64,000 nucleotides of DNA from Conchocele bisecta (lineage: Eukaryota; Mollusca; Bivalvia; Lucinida; Thyasiridae). Shown one piece after another: positions 1 to 12,600 of this stretch (positions are counted from its first letter, which is position 1; each line of letters begins with the position of its first letter). The notes under the pieces were generated by a model. It made no database searches. It was not told the origin of the DNA and saw only the letters and a list, made by a program, of their open reading frames with translations. Made by a program: the position numbers and the translations under genes. The stretch spans positions 11,249,043 to 11,313,042 of the forward strand of contig CM055267.1 in NCBI GenBank assembly GCA_029237695.1. The letters are read 5' to 3'.

Positions 1-533
1 TAGCGGTATAAGGGTTAATTTGTGGTTCAATACCAAGTAGCTAAACAATGGACTGTCAACCGCAACTTCATCATTTTAAGACCATCATTTGATTGTGTAT
101 GTATGATAAAGTGATTGTGTGTACCCTACATAGTAGCTGTACACTGTAAATGCTATATATGGGCCAGTGATTTGGATCTTCTGCTTTATTCAATTCAGCT
201 TGTGCTCTGAAATTTGCATCACACAACAATGTCATTTACAAAAGATTATAACCATAAAATAATTTTGGATTATTGGATAAGATGAATCCCACATATACAC
301 TGTCCCATAAAGAGTACTAAAGTGCTGTCAAACCAAGTTTTTATTGAGAACTGAGAAAGTGAGCAGGAGCTCACATATACCCCACGGCCGCCGCCAGGAT
401 CGACAAATAAAAACTTTAATGCAAATATATTTCACCTTGACCTTGGTCATGAAGGCTGCATAGGTGTGGTATGAAATGAAAATATGGATGATGATAAGGA
501 AGTATATGAAGTTTGAAGTTTGGATAGGCATAC
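1..533 (-). other. Start of cytohesin intron 3, with repeat fragments
   Basis: No coding signal is seen beyond exon 3 in this direction. Positions 1-20 carry the terminal motif of the TTAACCC/GCGGTCTAAGGG foldback family, and 315-360 resembles the arm of the same family (AAAGTGCTGTCAAACCA). The rest is unassigned AT-rich sequence. Confidence 0.5.
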
Positions 534-601
534 CTGTCCTCGGAGCCATCATCCATCTGCTCCATCTCATTGGTGACGTCTGCTATCTCATCCTTCAGTT
601 G
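534..601 (-). CDS. CYTH: Cytohesin coding exon 3 (coiled coil)
   Basis: The acceptor TGATTGCAG lies at 602-610, the exon encodes QLKDEIADVTNEMEQMDDGS followed by ED and two bases, and the donor GTATGC is at 528-533. It continues the heptad pattern of exon 2 (cytohesins read .LK.EI.EV..E.E at this place). Phase 2 at its 3' end must be met by an exon left of the window. Confidence 0.87.
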
Positions 602-3600
602 CTGCAATCAATGGGCAAACACAGGTGTCATACATGCTCACGATCAACATGGTGGTGTACAAAACATGGCAAAATAGTATTTCAAGTGACAAAAGAAGAA
701 AATGGAATTAGACACTTTGAAATGTGTACCTTAGAACATCTGCGTAATTTGTTTACAAAATTTACAATATTGTAAATAAAGTCAAAAGTTGGCAAAATTT
801 TCAGAGTACATGCGGAATATAATTATCAACTTTTGACGCCATTTACGGAAAGTAAATTTTGTAAACGTATTTCATGAAATTGCACAGATGTCCGAAGGTA
901 CAAAATCACATGGCGTGTCTCATATCAGGGAAGGATACGAAAACAGATGCAATGTAGTGAACAACAGGAAATGGAGTTTTATCTGCACTGTGAATACAAG
1001 TTTAAAGTTGTCTTTCTAGCGATCCCAAAACAAGCATTCATGAAGCATCATTCATAAGTGGGTTCCGTCTTGTGTCCACACCATAAGGAAGTTAACAACA
1101 CATCCTTATTAATCCTTTGAACCTGAAAGCCCGCTATACCGGTTCATGCAAACAGTGTAGATCCAGATGAGACGGCTCGTAACCATCTCATCAGGATCTG
1201 CACTTTTTGAAAGTAATTTTCATATTTTTGAGAACAAAAAAATACCAGATTTTTCATAAATGGACTAGTGTGAAAACCATTATTATTTTATTAACCCATT
1301 TTACACACGGAATACACATTTACGGGTATGAATTTTTTTAAATATTTTATTTTTGTTATTTCTCAATGAAAGTATATGTTGTGACAACTCTTTTGAACTG
1401 AGACGGTTCAAATGGTGGTCGCTACATATACTTCTGAGCGCATAGAAGGAAGAATTTTAAGAGTTTCCGCAAACATAATGACATATCCTCAGCATGAAAA
1501 GGGTTAACCAACATCGGTGGAATAAGGAAATGAGGATGCACAGGCTGATCTGAACCTACATTGCTCGCAAAACTTATAAGCCCCATTTCTCCAGTCACAG
1601 CCACATTTGTCTAGTGCAGTACCATGAAATCTATTTCCACTTGTTCAACACCATAGTCGGCCTCCCCCAGTGGCAACATATGGATCCCATTTACCATACA
1701 CAATCATTTCAACTCACCTCACACTGAAGTTGAACAGAATTCCTAATTTGCATAATACACCAGTATGTATGCTTGGTTCTCAACAAGACCTGATTAAATG
1801 TTGGGCAACAATTCACTAGAATTTTCTCATTGCGATCAGTCACCACTCTAAAATTTAGCATGTTCTGTTATTGAGAAAAAATGTTAGTGTAGTTGATGAA
1901 AGTCACATCCCAGATTAGAGCTCTGCTGCTTATCAAAGTGGTCTATAATGTTTGTGCAGTGGAACTGTGAGGCTGCGTGTGTGAGAACCTTACTGTTGAT
2001 CCAAGTACTGGTATAAATGTATATCCACAGTGGCACCTCTTTAAAGCGGACACCCTGGAGACCGACCATTCAGTGGTACCTCTTTAAACCGGACACCCTG
2101 GGGACCGACCATCCACAGTGGTACCTCTTTAAACCAGACACCATGAGGACCGATCATCCACAGTGGTACCTCTTTAAACCGGACACCCTGGGGACCGACC
2201 ATCCACAGCAGTAACTCTTTAAAGCCGACACCCTGGAGTGTCCCCAGTGTTTCCGGTTTAGAGATGTTCCACTGTAACTTCCATCATTGGAGACAAACGA
2301 CAGGGAAACACAAGAAAATTTAGCACAGATATTTTCTACGAGTAAATTTACCCATGATTATCTGACAGTAACGGACGGCTCCATCACTATTTATAAATTT
2401 TGAAAATTACTGACATTACAAATGCTGCAGATCCTGATGAGCCGGCTTGTTACCACTCATCTGGATCTACAGTGTTTGCAAATATACGAATGTAGGAATC
2501 CAAGTCTGTGGGGTTGGACTGGTGAAGGGAGATTCTACAGCACGTCGATTCATCAATGATGATTGTTATGGCAGATACATGTAACTGTCCTGTCAATCAA
2601 TTGTCTAAACATGCTAAATGAAGTCAGTTAGTTACTGTAATAACTTTAAATATTCGGACACCATCAATTTTTGGAGATACATAAAAATATATGGTTTCCC
2701 CATAACAGAGTTTGTGCCAATGTTTAGGGTTAGTATGACAGTTTAACAATGTAGTTGGATACAATTTGCTTTGGGAAACCCCTAGGGGTTTCCCAAAGCA
2801 AAGTGTGTCCGAATATATAGGGTTAATACAGTATACATGTATTACATTTATATGGATCTCAAAACCAGGATGTGCCTGCATATTTTAGAAAAGATAACAT
2901 CCATTACGATTTCATAATTCGCCGAGAGTTCTCTGGAATTCCAATCAGTAATAGATTTTTAATACCGTTTATAATAGGAAATTAAGTTAAAGTTACATAC
3001 CCACTCAATAGGCACAAAATGTCCTTTATATCAGAGACATTTTCTGGCAAAATAAACATTCATTCACTATAACCCCACGTATTGACTGGCATTATTATAC
3101 ATTTTACACTGATATCAGAGGCGATAGCCGTATTTCCTTAAAATGTTAATGGACATTTCTATTTATTCTCTATATTTATTTTTTAATGAGCAAAAATCAT
3201 ACTATATAATCTGTCGAAAAATATTATTTTTTTCAGGTGACTTATTAAATTAGTATAAATAATTAAAGAAGAGGGCCATGATGGCCCTAATTCGCTCACC
3301 TGACTCCATGAACACCAGAGGAGAATGTGACATTGAGTTCATGTGTTTTAAAAAAATTGTGCTATTTTTAGATGGCGGTCATCTTGGATTAAGCGATGAC
3401 TCTCATTTTACCAAATCTGAAAATGCTTCACCCAAGGATCTTAACTTCCTCCATCGGCCATGTGGTTCCTGAGAAAAAGATGTTCAAAATCTCGAATAAA
3501 TGGACCTTTTGGTGGCAATCATGGATGACATAATCATCCGATTCCGACAAATATTGCACCAGAGCAATCGCCTCATCGATACCTTCAATTTAATATATGA

Positions 3601-6600
3601 CATGAGCATATTCGGTCAAAAATAAAATTTGACCTCAATTTGACCACACGGGCCACGCCCATTTTTGACCCCGGGGTCTCCATTTTCACAACTTTGAAAT
3701 AGCATTGTAAATCGATTATTCCTACCAAGCTTAGTCGAAATCCGGCCAGCGGTTCATGAGAAGAATTTTTTTTAAGAATTTATGCTATTTTTAGATGGCG
3801 GCCATCTTGGATTAGCGATGACCTCCATTTTGGCTACCAGGGGCCAAGCGGTTCATGTGAAGAAGAATTTTGAAATTTCTAATAAAAGAACGACCTTTTG
3901 ACATTTCGGCGGCCATCTTGGATGACATAACCATCCGATTTCGACAAAAAATGTACCGGAGTGATCGCCTCATTGATACCTTCGATTTGATATATAACAT
4001 GACCAAATTCGGTCAAAAATAAAATTTGACCCCAATTTGACCCCACGGGCCACGCCCATTTTTGACCCCGGGGTCACCATTTTAACAACTTTGAAAGAGC
4101 ATTGTACATCGATCATTCCTACCAAGTTTTGTCGAAATCCGGTTGGCGGTTCATGAGAAGAAGATTTTTGAAGAATTTGTGCTATTTTTAGACGGCGGCC
4201 ATCTTGGATTACGTAATGACGTCATTTTAACAATTTTGTAATCCCCCTACCTAAGGACCATGACCATGAAGTTTGGTGACTATAGGCTCAATGGTTACCG
4301 AGAAGAAGACGTTTGAACATGTTCACGGACGACGACGACGGACGACGGACACATTGCGGTAACAATAGCTCACATGAGCTTCACTCAGGTGAGCTAAAAA
4401 TATCATGCCTCATTTGCATATTAAAATAGCCTGATACCACCATGAGTCACTATCAGTAAAATAAACATTACAAAATGATTATATCGGTATAGTGAGCACT
4501 CGTAATTTTTAGAACAGGTGAAATAGTGACACAATTATACACTTATTTAATTCCTATAAAGAACAGTTTGTGCCTACTGAGTGGGCATGTACCTTTAACC
4601 CTTTCCACACCACAGGCCTGTCTAGCGGTATTGGCAAAACGTGTAGATCCAGATGAGCCGGCTCGTGACGAGCCCGTCTCATCAGGATCTGAACTTGTTG
4701 CAAGTAATTTTCATATTTTTGAGAACAAAAACACCCCCTTTTCATAAATGGACTAGTCTGAAAATCATTTTGTGACGATTGGATTGGTTGCAAAATTAAC
4801 ACTTCAAAATTCATTCCAGTTACTTAGGGGACAGGGGTGAAAGGGTTAATCTAGAGAATCTGTCAAAAGCATGTTGGGTAATTTATTAAGTAAATGGGCC
4901 GCAGTCTGAGAAAAAGAACTTTTGGAAATCTCCTGCCAGTGTACATGTAGATGTTGATCATCATGTGTACCCATACAATCCCTGATCAATCAATACTCCT
5001 TTTTAACCGAAAATTGTCGTCTGCTGTTGTTTCATATTTTGTATTTTCTGTCAATAAAACATGGTTTGACAGCATTTTAGAATCATTTCCATTGGAAATG
5101 ATTCTAAAGTGCTGACAAAACATGTGTTTGATGAGGAAAGTGGAAACAATAAATAAACAGCAGACGACAAATTTAATTCAGCATTATAACAGTTAAGGGC
5201 ATAAGCTATGTTCAATTGACAGAATGGCGATCAGCGCAGACGTTGCTCAGACTGTGCAGTCTTATCTTGGACTCATAATGCTAGCCGTTGTTGTGAGGTA
5301 TCTTTTGCCAGCTGAGGGTCCAAAAAATCTTGATGTTTCAATTATTGTGGCTGATTCAGGAAATGAGAATACTAACTAGATTTATTTGGAAAATGTTCAG
5401 AAATGAAGTGGTTCCTTTTCAAATATTGTCACAGAAACATGAAATGGGAAACAAAAATCGTTGTCTGTTATTTCACATTTTTTTATTTTTCTCAATAAAA
5501 CAGGCTAGGCACACTTGGAAATGATTCTCAAGGGCAGATATCCAAATGATGAACACAAACAAGGCAACAGCGAACATACACGTGACACACAGTTCTCCCT
5601 CTGTCGCTGGTGAATCCAGTGATATCGCCAGGACACATGGAAGTGATGTACAGTGGGGTCAGTGTGTAAGTACACACACGAACGAACACGACAGGTTGGT
5701 TCCAACCTGTCGTGTTCGTTTGTGTGTGCACTTACACACTGACCCCACTGTATATCCTTCACGAGCCACTTGTGGAATATAATCCCGGCCATAGCCTCAC
5801 ATTGTAACACCATTCACTGTAGCCAGCCAGCTGTCACACAGTGTTTGTTTATATGCAGGTAACACATGTACCAGTGTAACAGGAAATCTTCCCCCACTGG
5901 AGGGGGGGGAGATTTCCAGGGGGGAGAATTTCCTGTGACATCGGTACTGGTGGTGTATTGTAGCTGTATTCCATTCCTCAGGTGGCTCAGCCGTGATCAT
6001 GCACAATCACCGTGATAATTATCTCTTATGTGACATCTGGACAAATACCTGTATGCAGGCCCATACGCAGAGGGGGTGCGACCCCCCCCCCCTTCCCCTT
6101 AACCATTTAAACACCACCAGTCTGTATAGTGGTATTGGCAAAAAGTGTAAATCCAGATGAGTCGGCTCGTGATGAGCCGTCTGATCTGGATCTGCACTTT
6201 TTGCAAGTATTTTTCATAATTTTGAGAACAAAAACACCCCAAATGAAAATCATTTGTGATGAGTGGGTTGGGTTGCAAAATTAACATATCAAAATCCATT
6301 CCAGTTACTTAGGGGTGAAATGGTTAATCTGCCGAGGTCTGTCTGTGGATGTGCAAAAAAAGTGTTTAGCCCTTTGCGCCGTTGATAACGCACCCCACTA
6401 AATTATTTTCTGCGTAAGGGCCTGTATGCACACTGGACATGATTACAGATGTGATTACAGGCATCGGACAGGTAATTGGTATGTGAACCAGTTCACCCCT
6501 AAGTAACTGGAATGGATTTTGATGTGTTAATTTTGCAACCAATCCAATCTCAGAAAATGATTTTCAGACTAGTCCATTTATGAAAAGGGGGTGTTTTTGC

Positions 6601-9600
6601 TCCCAAAAATATGAAAATTGCGTGAAAAAAGTGCAGATCCTGATGAGTCGCCGGCTTAAGCTGATCTACACTGTTTGCCAATATCACTATACCGTCTGGT
6701 TGTAGTGTTGAAAGTGTTAATTAACCCATACCATGCTGAATTAAATTTTGTCATCTGCTGTGTATTTTTCTCTCCATTTTGCTCATTACAAACATGGTTT
6801 GACAGCATTTTTTTAATTATTTTGGCAAATAGTGCAGATCCTGATCAGACTGTGCCAATGCACAGGCTGATCTTGATCTACACTGGTCACAAAACTCATA
6901 AGCCCCATTTCTCCAGTGACAGCCACAAACATGAATGAATTGCATCAAGGTTCTCGCGGAAACAGAAACTACAAGAACTTTATCTTCTGTTAAGTTTTAT
7001 ATGTCAATGCACACTCTGTGTGACCTTGGCATTAGCAGGGGTGGATGATCGTAGCTTTGCCACAGCTTGATACCAGGCCTCGACATATTCTTAACCCTTA
7101 GACCGCTACTCACAACAATTGTCATCTGATGTTGCTTTTTTATCTTGCCTTATTTCTTAATAAAAATATGGTTTGACAACACTTCAGAATCATTTCTAAT
7201 GGAAATGATTCTGAAGTGCTGCCAAAGCATGTTGTAAATTATTCTAAAGTGCTGTTATAGAAAATAAACGGCAGACGACAAAAAAAATAAGATAGCGGTC
7301 TAAGGGTTAATTCTTTCCACTCATCCAGATCAGAATTCAACTAATCCAATCCGATATAGTTTAATGTTAATGCTGAATTATTCCTCAGAAGATCCAAAAT
7401 TCACTCCCCAATTTGAGCAGACAAGTGGATTTGTTGAGGCCTGCGATACAAGAAGTTCTCAGTTAAACAGATTTTATACATTCAATTTGGCTCTAACTTA
7501 ATTTTGTTGCATGCTGTTTATTTTCTATTTTCCATTTTTATCACCAAAAACATGCTTTGACAGAACTTTAGAATCATTTTCGACATGCTTTGACAGCACT
7601 TTAGAATCATTTTCATTGGAAATGATTCTAAAGTGATGTTAAACCATGTTTTTATTGAGAAATAAAGCAACAGCAGATGACAAGTGTTGTGTGTAGCGGT
7701 CTAAGGGTTAAACATCAAGCTGTTCCAGGCAAGAAAAGAGAACTTTACGTCCATGTTGTGAGAACACCTGGTACATGTACCTTGGGATAAGCAGGGGTTG
7801 CAGTGTGGTAAACTTGTCATAGCTTGATATAATCACGGTCGTCTCCATTCAATAACATTGTAATAAGTACGACAAATGGGGCCGACAGCCGACAGCAATA
7901 GCAATTAGATTGACAAACAGCTCAGAAGCCAACACTACCACAGTTTCAAGCATTAACCCGCACACCGCTATCTTCAATTTTTTGTCAAACCATGTTTTTA
8001 TTGAAATAACGCAAGATATAAAAGCAACAGCAGACGACAATTGTTGTGTGTAGCGGTCTAAGGGTTAAACTTTCAAGTTTTCCTCCTGGTCGTTGAAAAC
8101 ATTAAATTCCAAAAATATCCAAGCTTCGATACTTTTTTGTAAACAAATAGTCACCTTCCATGTTTTTATTTGACGAAATTTTGTCACATATTGATTTTAT
8201 AGGGAAAATATAATCTTCTATGTCATAGGGGGCTGAAAATATATATTTTTTAAATAATTTTGGAATTTATGAACCGATTTATATCTTTTGTTTTCTTAGC
8301 CAGGCTTCCGAGTTGTATTTCAATTTTTTTCATCAAATACAAACGAGATGGCCGCGGCCCGCATGTCGAGCCCGCCGAGGCATTCGATGGTCTCAGAGTG
8401 TATTTATTTGAAGTTTGATGCCCAATAAGCATACAAAGTTTCAAGCAAATCTGACTGACGGTTCCGAGATAGTAGGTATGTGAAAACGTACGCAAATTTT
8501 GACAGAAACTTTAACGCAAACTTCTAAGTCATTTGACCTTGACATAGGGGACAGGGCCGCATGAGATGGGACACAGGGGGGAATGAATATATGGATGATG
8601 ACCTAATAAGCATATGATGTTTCAGGGTCAATATGAATTAGGAAATGCAGAGATATAAGTATTTAACAACTTTAACGCCAAGTGAATTTCGGACGCCAAC
8701 TTCTAAGTCATTTGGACCTTGACCTTTGGGCAAAGGGGCCGCATGAGGGGATACAGCACGTTTATATGGCTGATGATAATAAGCATATGAAGTTTCAAGT
8801 CAATGTGACTTAGGACTGCAGAGATTATAAGGTATTTTAAAAACTTTAACGCAGATTTCGGAACGCAAATTTCTAAGTCATTTGACCTTGACCTTGGACA
8901 CAGGGGCCGCATGAGTGGGATACAGCATGAATATATGGATCGTGAATAATAAGCATATGAAGTTTCAAGTCAATGTGACTTAGGACTGCACAGATATAAG
9001 GTATTTAAAAACTTTAACGCAGATTTAGGAACGCAAACTTCTAAGTCATTTGACCTTGACCTTGGAAACACACCACATGAGTGGGATACAGCATGAATAT
9101 ATGGATCGTGAATAATAAGCATATGAAGTTTCAAGTCAATGTGACTTAGGACTGCACAGATATAAGGTATTTAAAAACTTTAACGCAGATTTCGGAACGC
9201 AAACTTCTAAGTCATTTGACCTTGACTTTGGACACAGGGGCCGCATGAGTGGGATACAGCATGAATATATGGATCGTGAATAATAAATATATGAAGTTTC
9301 AAGTCAATGTGACTTAGGACTGCACAGAAATAAGGTATTTAAAAACTTTAACGCAGATTTCGGAACGCAAACTTCTAAGTCATTTGACCTTGACCATGGA
9401 CACAGGGGCCGCATGAGTGGGATACAGCATGAATATATGGATCATAACTAATAAGCATATGAAGTTTCAAGTCAATGTGACTTAGGACTGCAGAGATATA
9501 AGGTATTTAAAAACTTTAACCCAGATTTCGGACGGACGCACGGACGCACGGACACCCGGACGTCATTGTGATCACTATGTCTCGCTTTCCGCAAGCGGGC

Positions 9601-12600
9601 TCGACAAAAATCGGGAAGGATGTTTTGTTATTGACGAAAAATTAGTAATATTTAAATAATTTTTTAGATTTAATGTACCTAATAAGTCAAAAGAAGGAAT
9701 CTTGGAACAAACAATTATATAAGTTTAAAGTTTTACCATTATTCTGCTGTATCAGCAGAGAAAGAACATAAACAGTAATTATTCCCCCAAGGATGGGTGT
9801 TGTGTAACACTTGGCTTCTATAAAAAGCTACTTTCTTTCTCTGATCATTTTCATTATTGCAATACTGGCACATTTCCTGGACAGACTATCTTGAAGTACT
9901 GCAGCTGTCAGCCTGGAAGTGCAGTTTAATGGAACTGAAATACATTCTTGGCTTGCACTGACATTTCTGCCTCATTTACACCAATTATGCGGATTATTTA
10001 TGACTGGGGCTGTCTATGAGAAAACGGTCACATCCTGTCAAAAGAATACTTATTGCATTTTGTCACTTTTAGCAAGTTTAGCTGCTGATGGGGCTGGCAC
10101 ACACATACATGTAACATGTATACAACATGATTAACCCTTTACATATGGCAACCACCTTTATGGGTATAAAACAATGCAGATTTTCCACAAACCAGATGGC
10201 CGCGGCCCGCCGAGGCATTTGCTGGTCCCAAGAGTGTATTTATTTGAAGTTTGATGCCCAATAAGCATACAAAGTTTCAAGCAAATCTGACTTACGGTTA
10301 CAGAGATAGTAGGTATGTGAAGTCAATGTGACTTAGGACTGCAGAGATATAAGGTATTTAAAAACTTTAAAGCAGATTTCGGAATTCAAACTTCTAAGTC
10401 ATTTGACCTTGACCTTGGGCCCAGGGGCCGCATGAGTGGGATACAACATGAATATATGGATCATGACTAATAAGCATATGAAGTTTCAAGTCAATGTGAC
10501 TTAGAACTTCAGAGATATAAGGTATTTAAAAACTTTAACGCAGATTTCGGACAGACGGATGCACGCACGGACGCACGGACGCACGGACGCACGGACGTCA
10601 TTGTGATCACTATGTCTCGCTTTCCGCAAGAGGGCTCGACAAAAATTATTGTTTCTCATCCAAAATATATGTTGTGACCACTCATTTGAACCGTTTCATT
10701 GAGATGGTTCAAATGGTGGTCACGATAAATATTTCAGATAAGGGAATTTGCAGTCTGACCAGGATCTTCACTGTTCACCATTCAGTCAATGAAACACAGA
10801 CTGTGGGAGTTCACTATCAGACCAAGCACTAGACTGGAGACAAATGCTCCATTGCTCGCGGCACAATGACATATACGGCTGTATATACATGTAGATGCTG
10901 GACATTAACATCCAACTGTGTCATTACCCACACTGTACTGGCTGTTTGATGGGACGGAAATAAAACGGTCAGACAAGTCTCGGACAAGTACGCCCAAGGC
11001 TTCCGATATACATGTAGCACAACGGACCAGGGGCCCGTTTCACTAAACTTTGTACGACTAAAATGTTTGTAAGTGCAAATTTAGGATAGTCTGTAAATTT
11101 CAATTGATGGATTTACATTTATTGAGCATAGGCTGCAAATGCAGCCTATGCTCAATAAATGTAAATCCAATAATTGTTTACAAGAAAACATTGTTAATGT
11201 GAAATTTACAGACTAATTTCATTTTGCACTCACAAACATTTTAGTCGTACAATGTTTAGTGAAACGGCCCCCAGGCCCGGTAGTTACATAACTGAGTTAT
11301 TAAGTAATTAATGTTACACAAGACTAGAAATGTGGCCTGCCGGATCACAAATGCCCCCAGTAACAGATTGGAGAAACTCTGGGGAAAACTAAAGAGCTAA
11401 TGTTTAAACAAAGTTGTGAAGGTCAATGTCAAATTAAGGGCAGTATGGATTTGTGGCATTTGTGCACAAGTTTGATGTATTGAAATTAAAGTAATCCTTC
11501 ACGGGATATAGAAGTTCTGACAGAATTGAGAAACTCTGGTAAACTTCTTAAAGGGGATATAGATACACTTGGCTTCAAAGATAATTGCTTCATAAGAGTG
11601 ATGTGATATATGAATATAACATATGTGAATATTGTCTTGTTACTGTATACTATATGGAGCATTGAGTTACCATCTCCGCCATCTTTGTATGTACAAGCCA
11701 TCGTAGTTTCACCACTTCATTTGACACATACTAGTGTTTCCCCCAGACTGAAAAATGGACAGGGCGCTCGTTGAAAAAAAAGACACCCTTTTCACTAAGA
11801 TAAAAATATCTCTAAACAGAAAAAAATCTGGATATTGGTACGTTCGAAATCAATTGGGTATTCTCAATTTTTAATTTGGTATTTTAAAAACGTTACCCCA
11901 TCATTTTTTTTTCCATTGGGTATTTCCATATTTTCATTACAAAAACCAATCTGGAAACAGATCAGAATTTCTTTCACGCTTGTTTTTTTTGGTTGCCATT
12001 TTGATGCACCATATGTCACCATGTGTCACCAATTTTCTACGAATAAATCTGACACGATCTGTACAAACCTAGCAGTATGCTACAGGCTGAAAATACTTCG
12101 AGCAGTACGGTACAGAATAACAAGAAACGAGGCAAAGCCACGAAGGCCAGGTTTTTTCCAAGCATAGACACTTGGATAACATAATTATACGCAATTTTTG
12201 TAGACTAGATGGCCGTGGCCTGCATGTCGCGCCTTGGGGCGAGGCATGGACATTCAAAAAATAGATATAGTAGATGGAAAAACTTTAATGAAAAAACTTT
12301 AACCGGACACACGGACGTACGTATGCCAAAATGCCGACGATATCGCGCTTTCCGCAAGCGGGTGCGACAATGATGATAAACACCCATGTGAAGTATCAAG
12401 GTATTGGCTGAAGCAGTTGCAGAGATATAGTACACGAAAAAACTTTAACAAAAGAATTCAAAGTAATTTGACCTTGACATTGTGCACAGGGGCAGCACGG
12501 TTGGGGGGTAGAATGAAAATATGGATGATGATAAACACCCATGTGAAGTTTCAAGGTAATGGGCGAAGGAGTTGCATAGATATAGTATAACGAAAAAGTT

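Noticed and set aside
8250..8912. Minus-strand frames in the satellite element
   Set aside because: Repeat-derived; unit-to-unit frameshifts destroy them.
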